Positions 44,606 through 52,707 are shown, counted from the first letter of the stretch. The stretch is 64,000 nt of DNA from Flavobacterium frigoris (GCF_900111075.1 NZ_FOFZ01000002.1:248001-312000); one strand, 5' to 3'. The notes: generated by a model not told the origin, from the letters alone. Translations and numbers: made by a program.

Positions 44606-45180
44606 TGTCACTAATCATTCAAAATATCACAAAACATATAACACTTACTCCAGAAGAACAACTATTGTTTCTATCTAAAACTGAAACGCATACTTTTAAA
44701 GCCAAAACTATTTTATTAAATTCCGGACAAATTTGCAAACATTCCTATTTCATTAATTCGGGGATCTTAAGAAGTTTTAATATCAATGATAATATCGTCG
44801 AATATGTTTTAAGTTTCGCCTGTGAAGGTTGGTGGATTGGTGACATGTACAGCTTAATTTCGCAAAAGCCAGGCAATCTTTTTATCGAAGTTTTAGAAGA
44901 TGCCGAAATTGTTACACTTTCCAAAGAAAATCAAGAGTATCTCTATGCAGCGATACCAAAACTGGAACGTTTTTTTAGAATTCTAACCGAAAATTCCTTG
45001 GTTGCAAACCAAGAACGGCTTATGGATAATTTAAGTTTATCCGCAGAAGAACGCTTTGAAAAATTTCGCAGAAAATATCCTACGCTACTTCAAAAAATAC
45101 CTCAAAAACAAATTGCTTCTTATATTGGTGTTACACCAGAATTTTTTAGTAAGATGAAATCGAAGTTACTCAGAAAGTAG
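44605..45180 (+). CDS. Crp/Fnr-family transcriptional regulator
   Basis: A 191-residue protein starting at GTG 44605. An N-terminal cyclic-nucleotide-binding-like beta-roll (about 20-120) and a C-terminal helix-turn-helix (IPQKQIASYIGVTPEFFSKMKSKL, about 165-188) are visible. No Fnr-type cysteine cluster. The likely ligand is unknown. It precedes a pirin/OsmC/FMN-reductase cluster with 210 bases between, so control of that cluster is possible but unproven. Confidence 0.9.
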   Translation: MSLIIQNITKHITLTPEEQLLFLSKTETHTFKAKTILLNSGQICKHSYFINSGILRSFNINDNIVEYVLSFACEGWWIGDMYSLISQKPGNLFIEVLEDAEIVTLSKENQEYLYAAIPKLERFFRILTENSLVANQERLMDNLSLSAEERFEKFRRKYPTLLQKIPQKQIASYIGVTPEFFSKMKSKLLRK

Positions 45181-45183
45181 TAG

Positions 45184-45312
45184 ACAGTGATCAGTTTGAA
45201 TTAGTGATTAGAATTGTCTCAACGATCAAAAATCCCGAAATAAATTACGATTTAAAAAATATGCACCAAACCAAACTGAATACTAAAAAACTATAAACTG
45301 ATCACTGAGTAC
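45184..45312. repeat. Inverted pair of family B repeats
   Basis: CAGTGATCAGTTT (near 45186) and AAACTGATCACTG (near 45296) are exact reverse complements. The right arm read on the minus strand continues into TTAGTATTCAGTTT, as in the copies at 3674 and 48782. About 85 bases separate the arms. Confidence 0.65.
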
Positions 45313-45353
45313 TTTCTTAATCTACATTAAGTGCCCTCTTCATTCAATGGTTG

Positions 45354-45361
45354 TAAATTTG
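45354..45361 (+). promoter_or_regulatory. Putative -7 element for the pirin gene
   Basis: TAAATTTG, 29 bases ahead of the ATG at 45391. No TTG at standard distance. Confidence 0.45.
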
Positions 45362-45390
45362 CATTATAATAATCATTAAATAATTTCAAC

Positions 45391-46107
45391 ATGTCAACTA
45401 CAGTTTTACATAAAGCAGATACAAGAGGACACGCAGATCACGGCTGGTTGAATGCGTATCATAGTTTTAGTTTTGCCAGCTGGTACAATCCAGAAAGAGT
45501 TCAATTTGGCGCTTTGCGCGTATTGAATGATGATACCGTTGCTGCCGGAATGGGTTTTGGTACGCATCCACATGATAACATGGAAATTATCACCATTCCG
45601 CTGGAAGGAGATTTGGCTCACAAAGACAGCATGGGAAATACGGAAATTATCAAAAATGGTGACGTACAAGTCATGAGTGCTGGAACTGGAGTAAAGCATA
45701 GCGAATTCAATCCAAACGAAGACCAAAGAACGAAATTGTTGCAAATTTGGGTTTTCCCAAATAAAAGAGACGTAGAACCGAGATACCAACAAGTCACTTT
45801 AAACCCCGAAGAAAGAAAAAACAAACTACAACAAATTCTTTCGCCAAACGCAGAAGATGAAGGCGTTTGGATTCATCAGGATGCTTGGTTTCATTTGGGT
45901 AAATTCGATAAAGGAGTAACAGCAACTTACGATTTAAAAAAAGAAGGCAATGGTGTTTATGCATTTATACTTTCTGGGAACCTAACGATTAACGGACAAG
46001 AATTAGAAACTAGAGATGGCTTCGGAATTTGGGATGTTACTGCTCTGGATATTGAAGCAACTTCAGATGCTGAGTTTTTATTAATGGAAATCCCAATGAA
46101 ACACTAA
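45391..46107 (+). CDS. Pirin-family bicupin protein
   Basis: A 238-residue protein. The N-terminal cupin has the metal ligands HPHDNMEIITIPLEGDLAHKDSMGN (about 57-81) and the GTGVKHSEFN segment (about 97-106), and a second cupin follows. Related proteins act as quercetin dioxygenases or as redox-sensing proteins; which applies here is unknown. First gene of a five-gene plus-strand cluster with stress-type functions. Confidence 0.93.
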   Translation: MSTTVLHKADTRGHADHGWLNAYHSFSFASWYNPERVQFGALRVLNDDTVAAGMGFGTHPHDNMEIITIPLEGDLAHKDSMGNTEIIKNGDVQVMSAGTGVKHSEFNPNEDQRTKLLQIWVFPNKRDVEPRYQQVTLNPEERKNKLQQILSPNAEDEGVWIHQDAWFHLGKFDKGVTATYDLKKEGNGVYAFILSGNLTINGQELETRDGFGIWDVTALDIEATSDAEFLLMEIPMKH

Positions 46108-46120
46108 TAAAAATCCAATT

Positions 46121-46405
46121 ATGGCTGAAACAATAGAATTAGAACACAATAATCAAAAGGGGACGTTTTATTTTAAAGTAGATAATAAAACCGAAGCAAA
46201 AATGACATTTGTCTTTGCGGGTGCAACTCAAATTATCATTGACCACACTGAAGTAAATCCGGGGAACAACGGCAAAGGTTTTGGAAAGAAAATGATTCTG
46301 AAAGCAGTTGAATTTGCCCGAGAAAATGGAATTACAATTCTGCCCTTATGTCCATTTGCGAAGAGCATTTTTGACAAAACCCCTGAATACAAAGACGTTT
46401 TGTAA
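46121..46405 (+). CDS. Small GNAT-like N-acetyltransferase (YjdJ type)
   Basis: A 94-residue single-domain protein. The acetyl-CoA loop is visible in VNPGNNGKGFGKKMILKAVEFARENG (R/Q-x-x-G-x-G/A type), and it ends PFAKSIFDKTPEYKDVL, like other COG2388 proteins. The substrate is unknown. Thirteen bases after the pirin gene. Confidence 0.88.
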   Translation: MAETIELEHNNQKGTFYFKVDNKTEAKMTFVFAGATQIIIDHTEVNPGNNGKGFGKKMILKAVEFARENGITILPLCPFAKSIFDKTPEYKDVL

Positions 46406-46440
46406 TCTAGCCCGAAAGACCTAATTTTAAAAATTAAAGT

Positions 46441-46848
46441 ATGGAAAATGTATTAGAAAAAGATATTACGGGACACATAGGCACTCAAAAGTATTTGTGT
46501 ACTATCACTTGGAGAAACGGCCAACTTATTATGGATGAACCAGAGAGTATTGAAGGAAAAGACCTTGGCCCAGATCCTTTTTCTACACTCCTAGCCTCTT
46601 TGGCGGCGTGTACGCTCTCTACTTTGAGAATGTATATTGATCGAAAAGGATGGGATATTCCTGAAATAAACATTTCTTTGAATTTTTACCAAGAAAGCGA
46701 TCCTGAACTCACTACAACAATTTCGAGATCAATTAGTTTTCCAGCAGAAATTGAAGACGACATAAAGAAGCGATTATTAATTATTGCCGAAAAATGTCCG
46801 GTGTCAAAACTATTAAAAAATAATATTGTAATTAACACAATGCTATAA
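46441..46848 (+). CDS. OsmC-family protein
   Basis: A 135-residue protein. The family's reactive cysteines are visible at LASLAACTLSTLRMY (about residue 59) and AEKCPVSKLL (about residue 121), together with the conserved Glu. OsmC proteins reduce organic hydroperoxides with lipoylated or thiol partners. Part of the pirin/FMN-reductase cluster; its stop lies 2 bases before the next start. Confidence 0.92.
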   Translation: MENVLEKDITGHIGTQKYLCTITWRNGQLIMDEPESIEGKDLGPDPFSTLLASLAACTLSTLRMYIDRKGWDIPEINISLNFYQESDPELTTTISRSISFPAEIEDDIKKRLLIIAEKCPVSKLLKNNIVINTML

Positions 46849-46850
46849 TT

Positions 46851-47075
46851 ATGGACGCTAAAGACATTAAAAAGGAATATACCAATGGTGAAGTTACCGT
46901 AATATGGCAATCTGCCAAATGCGTTCATTCAGGAAACTGTGTTCGCAACAATCCTGATGTGTTCCAACCCAAAGAAAAGCCTTGGATAAAAATTGATGCT
47001 TCTTCGACGGAAAAAATTATAGATACCGTAAATAAATGCCCTTCGGGTGCATTAACCTATTTTAAAAATAAATAA
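46851..47075 (+). CDS. (4Fe-4S) mono-cluster protein, YjdI/Fer4_19 type
   Basis: A 74-residue small ferredoxin-like protein: K-x-C-V-H-x-G-x-C (about 25-31) and NKCPSGAL (about 63-70) supply a four-ligand site. No usual 2[4Fe-4S] pattern. A role in electron transfer to the adjacent FMN reductase or OsmC is plausible but inferred. Confidence 0.88.
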   Translation: MDAKDIKKEYTNGEVTVIWQSAKCVHSGNCVRNNPDVFQPKEKPWIKIDASSTEKIIDTVNKCPSGALTYFKNK

Positions 47076-47077
47076 AA

Positions 47078-47605
47078 ATGAAAAAAATTATCGCTTTTGG
47101 TGCTTCATCCAGTACAGACTCTATCAATAAACAATTAGCAACTTATGCTGCCGGACAATTTGAAAATGCGTCAGTAGAAGTTTTAGACTTGAATGATTAT
47201 GAAATGCCAATTTTCTCAACAGACAAAGAAACAGCAACTGGAATTCCAACATTAGCCACTGATTTTTATGCTAAATTAGGAACTGCAGACTTACTTGTGA
47301 TCTCTTTTGCTGAACATAACGGTGCCTATTCTACTGCTTTTAAAAATATATTTGACTGGATTTCGAGAATTCACGCTAAAACATTCCAAGAAAAACAAAC
47401 CCTCATATTAGCCACATCACCAGGGCCAAGAGGAGGAAGTTCTGTTTTAGAAATTGCAAAAAATCGTTTTCCTTTTCAAGGTGCTGTAGTCAAAGGAAGC
47501 TTCTCGTTACCGAGCTTCAATGAAAATTTTGATGCAAAGAATGGAATCACTAATGTCGATTTAAACAATCAGTTATTAGAAATCATCAATTCCATCGAAT
47601 TGTAA
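47078..47605 (+). CDS. NAD(P)H-dependent FMN reductase family protein
   Basis: A 175-residue flavodoxin-like protein. FMN phosphate loop GASSSTDSINKQLA (about 8-21), then SFAEHNGAYSTAFKNIFDWIS (about 76-96) and ATSPGPRGG (about 112-120). It probably reduces FMN, quinones or azo compounds with NADPH. Last gene of the cluster, 2 bases after the ferredoxin-like gene, and followed by a terminator. Confidence 0.93.
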   Translation: MKKIIAFGASSSTDSINKQLATYAAGQFENASVEVLDLNDYEMPIFSTDKETATGIPTLATDFYAKLGTADLLVISFAEHNGAYSTAFKNIFDWISRIHAKTFQEKQTLILATSPGPRGGSSVLEIAKNRFPFQGAVVKGSFSLPSFNENFDAKNGITNVDLNNQLLEIINSIEL

Positions 47606-47646
47606 TTGACAACTACATACCTAGGATTTATTCCAATTTTATAGAC

Positions 47647-47678
47647 AAAAGTGTTGTTATAAGCACAACGCTTTTTTT
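47647..47678 (+). terminator. Terminator after the FMN reductase gene
   Basis: AAAAGTGTTGT / ACAACGCTTTT stem with 7-base loop and T7 tail. Confidence 0.85.
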
Positions 47679-47706
47679 ATTTATTGAAAACCCTACTGTT
47701 TCTCTC

Positions 47707-47800
47707 TAGCCCTGATGGAAGTGAAAATCCTTTTTATCCTGTCTCGTTTTAAAACGAGACAGGATAAAAAGATTGTAGCGCACAGCAGGACGACTGTTGA
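47707..47800. repeat. Dispersed intergenic hairpin element, family A, copy 2
   Basis: Begins TAGCCCTGATGGAAGTG and ends GTAGCGCACAGCAGGA. The centre (47730-47771) is a perfect 42-bp palindrome without a loop, CTTTTTATCCTGTCTCGTTTT joined to its reverse complement. It lies between the FMN reductase terminator and the fabD promoter. Confidence 0.8.
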
Positions 47801-47815
47801 TTAGAAGAACAAAAG

Positions 47816-47845
47816 TTGCTGCTCCTAAAAAAAATAGTATTTTTG
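47816..47845 (+). promoter_or_regulatory. fabD promoter
   Basis: TTG (47816-47818), exactly 19 bases, TATTTTTG (47838-47845): the textbook Bacteroidota promoter. It rules out translation starting at TTG 47816 and supports ATG 47906. Confidence 0.85.
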
Positions 47846-47905
47846 CAGACGGTTTTATTTCAATCATCAGATAAACTTGAAACCTTAAACTTTAAACAAC
47901 TTTTT

Positions 47906-48781
47906 ATGAAAGCATATGTATTTCCAGGTCAAGGCGCGCAATTCACAGGAATGGGTAAAGACTTATACGAAAGCTCTGCATTAGCAAAGGACTTATTTGA
48001 AAAAGCAAACGAAATATTAGGTTTCCGCATCACAGACATCATGTTTGAAGGTACTGCCGAAGAATTGAAAGAAACCAAAGTAACGCAACCAGCGGTATTT
48101 TTACATTCGGTGATTTTAGCTAAAACTTTAGGTGATGATTTCAAACCAGAAATGGTAGCGGGACATTCATTAGGAGAATTTTCGGCATTAGTTGCCAACG
48201 GTGCTTTATCGTTTGAAGACGGATTGAAATTAGTTTCGCAACGTGCTCTTGCAATGCAAAAAGCGTGCGAAATAACACCTTCCACAATGGCGGCCGTTTT
48301 AGGACTTGCTGACACTATTGTAGAAGAAGTTTGTGCTTCGATCGACGGTATTGTTGTGGCTGCAAACTACAACTGTCCTGGACAATTAGTGATTTCAGGA
48401 GAAACTACAGCTGTTGAAGCGGCTTGTGTTGCTATGAAGGAAGCGGGTGCAAAACGTGCTTTGTTATTACCGGTAGGTGGCGCATTTCACTCACCAATGA
48501 TGGAGCCGGCAAGAGAAGAACTAGCAGCAGCTATTGAAGCAACTACTTTCTCTACTCCTATTTGCCCAGTATATCAAAATGTAACGGCAACTGCAGTATC
48601 CTCTCCAGAAGAGATTAAGAAAAACCTAATTATCCAATTGACAGCTCCTGTAAAATGGACACAATCTGTACAGCAAATGATTGCTGATGGTGCGACTTTG
48701 TTTACTGAAGTTGGCCCAGGAAAAGTATTAGCTGGATTGATTGGAAAAATTGACAGAGAAGCAGTCACTGCAAATGCATAA
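47906..48781 (+). CDS. fabD: Malonyl-CoA:acyl-carrier-protein transacylase
   Basis: Loads malonyl units onto ACP for fatty-acid synthesis. A 291-residue protein from ATG 47906 (MKAYVFPGQGAQFTGMG). Nucleophile Ser in AGHSLGEFSAL (about 90-100), the Arg after it in SQRALAMQ, and the catalytic His in VGGAFHSPMM (about 195-204). No fab neighbours. A family B repeat starts immediately after the stop codon. Confidence 0.97.
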   Translation: MKAYVFPGQGAQFTGMGKDLYESSALAKDLFEKANEILGFRITDIMFEGTAEELKETKVTQPAVFLHSVILAKTLGDDFKPEMVAGHSLGEFSALVANGALSFEDGLKLVSQRALAMQKACEITPSTMAAVLGLADTIVEEVCASIDGIVVAANYNCPGQLVISGETTAVEAACVAMKEAGAKRALLLPVGGAFHSPMMEPAREELAAAIEATTFSTPICPVYQNVTATAVSSPEEIKKNLIIQLTAPVKWTQSVQQMIADGATLFTEVGPGKVLAGLIGKIDREAVTANA

Positions 48782-48815
48782 TTAGTATTCAGTCGCAGTT
48801 TTTAGTATTCAGTTT
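48782..48815 (+). repeat. Dispersed repeat, family B
   Basis: TTAGTATTCAGT, CGCAGTTT, TTAGTATTCAGT; about 90 percent the same as the unit at 3674-3706. It begins at the base after the fabD stop codon. Confidence 0.75.
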
Positions 48816-48828
48816 CAAAGATAAAAAT

Positions 48829-48860
48829 AATCCTCACAACGAAAATTTGTGGGGATTTTT
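48829..48860 (+). terminator. fabD terminator
   Basis: AATCCTCACAA / TTGTGGGGATT hairpin with T5 tail, with one G-T pair. Confidence 0.75.
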
Positions 48861-48920
48861 CATTTATCTTTATACAAGGAATGAATACACTCCAATCAAT
48901 AATTTATAAAATACACAAAC

Positions 48921-49175
48921 ATGAAAAAAACACTTTTAGGATTAGCAGTTGTTGCAACTTTAACATTAGTTTCTTGTAAGCAGGAAACTAAAGATCAAGT
49001 GGGTGAAGCTACTGATGCAATAGGAACAGAAATGGGTGACGCAGTAGACACAGCAGCCGTTAAAGTTGATGCAGCAGTGGACTCAACCAAAGTAAAAATG
49101 GGTGAATCTCTAAAAAAAGGCGCTGAAAAAATGAGTGCTGCAGGCGAAAAAATGAAAGAAGCTGCAGAAAATTAA
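48921..49175 (+). CDS. Small lipoprotein with amphipathic repeat region
   Basis: An 84-residue protein. Lipoprotein signal MKKTLLGLAVVATLTLVS then Cys20. The mature 65 residues are rich in Ala, Lys, Glu, Asp and Met, with a VDAAVDSTKVKMGESLKKG pattern and a lysine-rich end, and are predicted to form amphipathic helix. The signal resembles that of the small lipoprotein at 54635. No family recognised; its own terminator follows. Confidence 0.75.
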   Translation: MKKTLLGLAVVATLTLVSCKQETKDQVGEATDAIGTEMGDAVDTAAVKVDAAVDSTKVKMGESLKKGAEKMSAAGEKMKEAAEN

Positions 49176-49184
49176 TATTCTTAG

Positions 49185-49216
49185 AATAGACTGTCAATTG
49201 GCAGTCTATTTTTTTA
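49185..49216 (+). terminator. Terminator of the small lipoprotein gene
   Basis: AATAGACTG / CAGTCTATT hairpin with T7 tail, just before the convergent GlpQ-like stop codon. Confidence 0.85.
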
Positions 49217-49217
49217 G

Positions 49218-50417
49218 CTAAAAGTTTCTATTTCTTGCTTTTACCGCTGTATCAGTAAAGTCAGAGAAAACTCCATCGATTCCTAATTTATAAAAAGCTT
49301 GGTATTCTAAAATTGGGTCATTATTGTAATCGCTGAGCAAACGGTGGCTTTCGTTTCTAAAAGTATAGGTATGTACTTGCAATCCTCTTTTATGCGCTTC
49401 TGATATTAAATTTGTAGGTGATAAAGCTGTTTTATCTGCGTCATCTACTTTTCCATCCTTATTGACATCGTCTGCCTTGCCATCCTTATCTGCATCCATT
49501 CCTTTGTACGGAATAATAAAGGGTTTCCATGGAGAAATTCCTGTTGCATAGGTTTTAGCAAAATCTAATCCCGCTGCTGTTCTAAAAAAACCAAAATCTC
49601 TTTTATCGCCTTTTAAATACCAATCATAAGGCATTCCGTCCGAAATAAATTCGCCTTCAGGAACGGTGAAAATCAAATCCCCGTTTAGCGCCGCATCATA
49701 ACAACTCAATAACTGGATGGTTTTTACGGTAGATTTAGACCGAATGTATTGCAAGTTTGTAACCTCAAAAGATTGTACAAAAACAGGTGCCTCTTGATTA
49801 TTCCAGCCAGCAGCTGTTAATTCTTCTAATAATTTATCGGTAATGTGTAAATTTTGCGCTTCATGAAAAGAAGGATGCTTTGTTTCGGGGTAAATCCCGA
49901 TGGTGCGTCTTAGTTCTTCTGATTTTTGTTTTGCCAAAGCAATCACTTCTCCAAAAGTCACTATTGCATATTGGTTGTTGTATTGTTGCGGCCTTTCGGC
50001 GAAAGCCTGTTTTGCTCGCAACTGCTTTATTTCTACTAACGTAAAATCAGACACAAACCAATCTGTAACTGCTTTACCATCTAGATTTTTGGTTGTTTTT
50101 TTTGCCGCAAATTCAGGAATCTCAGAAACATTAGTCGTGCCAGACAACATAGGCTCATGCCGCACTACTAGAAAACCATCATTTGTCATCACCAAATCAG
50201 GTTCAATGAAATCAGCGCCCATTTTTATGGCGTTAGCGTAACTTTCAATCGTATGCTCAGGCAAATAGCCTGGCGTACCGCGGTGTCCAATAATTAGGGG
50301 TTGCTCACCACTTAAAGTACGCTGTTTTTGAGTTGTAGCTATTGTTCTATTCACATCATAACTTTTGCACGACACTATTAAAATCAGACTCAAAAACAGC
50401 ACACTTTTCTTTATCAT
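49218..50417 (-). CDS. glpQ: Glycerophosphodiester phosphodiesterase, lipoprotein form
   Basis: A 399-residue protein with a lipoprotein signal (MIKKSVLFLSLILIVS then Cys17). It has the GDPD catalytic core LIIGHRGTPGYLPEHT (about 41-56), FIEPDLVMTNDGFLVVRHEP with Glu/Asp metal ligands and the second His, and a C-terminal VHTYTFRNE. It hydrolyses glycerophosphodiesters to glycerol-3-phosphate and an alcohol. Odd point: an inserted DADKDGKADDVNKDGKVDD stretch (about 305-323) resembles tandem calcium-binding DxDxDG loops. The galE stop overlaps its start by one base. Confidence 0.93.
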   Translation of the reverse strand: MIKKSVLFLSLILIVSCKSYDVNRTIATTQKQRTLSGEQPLIIGHRGTPGYLPEHTIESYANAIKMGADFIEPDLVMTNDGFLVVRHEPMLSGTTNVSEIPEFAAKKTTKNLDGKAVTDWFVSDFTLVEIKQLRAKQAFAERPQQYNNQYAIVTFGEVIALAKQKSEELRRTIGIYPETKHPSFHEAQNLHITDKLLEELTAAGWNNQEAPVFVQSFEVTNLQYIRSKSTVKTIQLLSCYDAALNGDLIFTVPEGEFISDGMPYDWYLKGDKRDFGFFRTAAGLDFAKTYATGISPWKPFIIPYKGMDADKDGKADDVNKDGKVDDADKTALSPTNLISEAHKRGLQVHTYTFRNESHRLLSDYNNDPILEYQAFYKLGIDGVFSDFTDTAVKARNRNF

Positions 50418-51436
50418 TATTTTGCTTTTCTAACTTTTTGCTCCCATTTCCAGGCACTCGCTATAGCTTCTTCAAGTGTAGATTGCGCTTTCCAACCTAA
50501 AACCGTATTGGCTTTATATGTATTAGCATAAGCCGAAGTAACATCTCCTTCTCTGCGCGTTACAATTTTATAAGGTAATTTTTGTTCGCTTACTTTTTCA
50601 AAAGCTTTAATCACTTCCAATACTGAACTTCCTGTTCCTGTACCTAAGTTGAACGTTTCCACTTTAGCAACATTCTTTTTATTTAACAATCTTTGCAAAG
50701 CGATGACATGGGCTTTCGCCAAATCAACTACGTGAATATAATCCCGTACTGCTGTTCCGTCAGGCGTACGATAATCATCTCCGTAAACTGAAAGTTCTTT
50801 TCGCAATCCAAAACCAGTTTGCGTAATAAACGGAACCAAGTTTTGAGGTACGCCAATAGGCAATTCACCAATTTCGGCTGAAGGATGCGCTCCTATCGGG
50901 TTGAAATAACGCAATAAAATAGCGTTTATATTAGATACTTTAGCAACGTCAGTAATGATTTCCTCCCCTATTTGCTTGGTATTTCCATAAGGGGACATCG
51001 CAATTTGAATCGATGCATCTTCAGTAATCGGCATTTTTTCGGCTTGACCATAAACAGTGCAGGAAGAACTAAAAATAAAGTTAGCTTCTGTCATTTTCTG
51101 CAACTCTTTCAGCACATAGACCAAGGCATTGATATTGTTTTCATAATACAACAACGGATTCTCAACACTTTCACCTACCGCTTTAGAAGCTGCAAAATGG
51201 ATTACGCCTGAAATATCGTGGTGTCTTTTGAAAAAATCCTGTACTTTATCTTTATCCCGTAAATCCAGTTTCTCGAATGCAGGAATTTTTCCCGTAATAG
51301 CATCGATACCGTCTAATACTTTTAATGACGTATTAGAAAGATCGTCTACAATTATCACCTCAAAGCCTTCGTTTTGCAATTCGACAACCGTGTGAGATCC
51401 TATAAAACCTAAACCTCCTGTTACTAGTATTTTCAT
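50417..51436 (-). CDS. galE: UDP-glucose 4-epimerase
   Basis: A 339-residue extended SDR enzyme: NAD-binding GGLGFIGSHT (about 7-16), catalytic Ser/Tyr/Lys in SSSCTVYG and SPYGNTKQIGEE (about 124-158), and the substrate-binding RYFNPIGAHPS. It interconverts UDP-glucose and UDP-galactose for surface polysaccharides. It is co-translated with the GlpQ-like gene (TAATG overlap); a family A element separates it from the DegT aminotransferase. Confidence 0.96.
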   Translation of the reverse strand: MKILVTGGLGFIGSHTVVELQNEGFEVIIVDDLSNTSLKVLDGIDAITGKIPAFEKLDLRDKDKVQDFFKRHHDISGVIHFAASKAVGESVENPLLYYENNINALVYVLKELQKMTEANFIFSSSCTVYGQAEKMPITEDASIQIAMSPYGNTKQIGEEIITDVAKVSNINAILLRYFNPIGAHPSAEIGELPIGVPQNLVPFITQTGFGLRKELSVYGDDYRTPDGTAVRDYIHVVDLAKAHVIALQRLLNKKNVAKVETFNLGTGTGSSVLEVIKAFEKVSEQKLPYKIVTRREGDVTSAYANTYKANTVLGWKAQSTLEEAIASAWKWEQKVRKAK

Positions 51437-51467
51437 TTTAATTTTTTATTAATCGGACTCGTTTTTA

Positions 51468-51571
51468 TAGCCCTGATTGAAACGGCATCCTTTTTATCCT
51501 GAACTTGTTTCCAGATTCTGAAACAAGTTCAGTATAAAAAGATATAGTGGAAAGCAGGAAATAGCTCCTGG
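51468..51571. repeat. Dispersed intergenic hairpin element, family A, copy 3
   Basis: Begins TAGCCCTGATTGAA and ends GGAAAGCAGGAAATAGCTCCTGG. A 22-bp stem (51490-51511 with 51520-51541) has one mismatch and is different in sequence from copy 2 past the first 12 bases. Confidence 0.8.
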
Positions 51572-51576
51572 AAAAA

Positions 51577-52707
51577 TTATTTAAAAAACTCTAAAACGCT
51601 ATCCGTTATAAATTTTATTTGTTCATCATCCAATTCTGTATGCATAGGAAGCGAAATCACTTCTTTTACCAACTGATTTGTTACTGGAAAATCCTCCTCT
51701 TTGTATCTGGTATCCAAATATGCTTTTTGTGAGTGTAACGGAATTGGGTAATAAATCGCACATGGAATATCTTTACTCAACAGGTGTTTCATCAAACCAT
51801 CTCTGTCTGCATCTAAAATACGCAAGGTATATTGATGAAAGACATGGCAGTCGCAGATGTCACAAATAGTTGGCGCTACGATATTTTTATGTCCTTCAAA
51901 TGCTGCTGAATATTTGCGTGCTGCATCCTGTCTGGCTTTGCCATATTGATCCAACAAAGGTAATTTAGCGTTCAAAACTGCTGCTTGAATACTATCCAAA
52001 CGAGAGTTTACTCCTACCACATCATGATGGTAGCGCTCATACATTCCGTGATTTACAATTCCGCGAAGTTTGTGAGCCAATGCATCATCATTAGTAAAAA
52101 TGGCTCCACCATCTCCATAACATCCTAAATTTTTAGAAGGAAAAAAGGAAGTTGACCCTACATGACCAATAGTCCCGGCTTTCTTTTTGGTTCCATCAGA
52201 AAATTTACAATTGGCTCCAATGGCTTGCGCATTATCTTCGATTACATATAAATTATACTCTTTGGCAATTGCCATAATCGCCTCCATATTAGCCGCACGA
52301 CCAAATAAGTGAACGGGGACGATTGCTTTTGTTTTTGGTGTAATTGCTTTCCTAATTGCATCAATGGAAATATTCATATTGTACAGATCTACATCGACCA
52401 AAACGGGAGTCAATTGCAATAAAGCAATTACCTCAACTGTTGCAGCAAAAGTAAAATCAGCAGTAATTACTTCGTCGCCTGGTTTTAAATCTAATCCCAT
52501 CATCGCAATTTGCAAGGCATCCGTTCCGTTTGCACAAGGAATCACATGCTTAACATCAAGATACTCTTCTAAAGATTTTTGGAATTGGTGAACCTTTGGC
52601 CCATTGATATACGTATTGGTATCTAAAACTTCTTGAATTGAAACATTAACCGTTTCTTTTATTTTTTCGTATTGACTTTTTAGGTCAACCATTTGGATTT
52701 TTTTCAT
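51577..52707 (-). CDS. DegT/DnrJ/EryC1/StrS-family sugar aminotransferase
   Basis: A 376-residue PLP enzyme of sugar-nucleotide metabolism. It has the N-terminal MVDLKSQYEKIKETV, the NGTDALQIAM loop (about 59-68), EDNAQAIGA (about 157-165) and the PLP lysine in TSFFPSKNLGCYGDGGAI (about 186-203). It resembles UDP-4-amino-sugar or dTDP-3-amino-sugar aminotransferases that feed O-antigen or glycan synthesis; the exact sugar is unknown. Confidence 0.93.
   Translation of the reverse strand: MKKIQMVDLKSQYEKIKETVNVSIQEVLDTNTYINGPKVHQFQKSLEEYLDVKHVIPCANGTDALQIAMMGLDLKPGDEVITADFTFAATVEVIALLQLTPVLVDVDLYNMNISIDAIRKAITPKTKAIVPVHLFGRAANMEAIMAIAKEYNLYVIEDNAQAIGANCKFSDGTKKKAGTIGHVGSTSFFPSKNLGCYGDGGAIFTNDDALAHKLRGIVNHGMYERYHHDVVGVNSRLDSIQAAVLNAKLPLLDQYGKARQDAARKYSAAFEGHKNIVAPTICDICDCHVFHQYTLRILDADRDGLMKHLLSKDIPCAIYYPIPLHSQKAYLDTRYKEEDFPVTNQLVKEVISLPMHTELDDEQIKFITDSVLEFFK

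Noticed and set aside
47816-47905. N-terminal extension of fabD from TTG 47816
   Set aside because: The extension begins in the -33 element and passes through the -7 box; family N-termini start at MKAYVFPGQGAQ.
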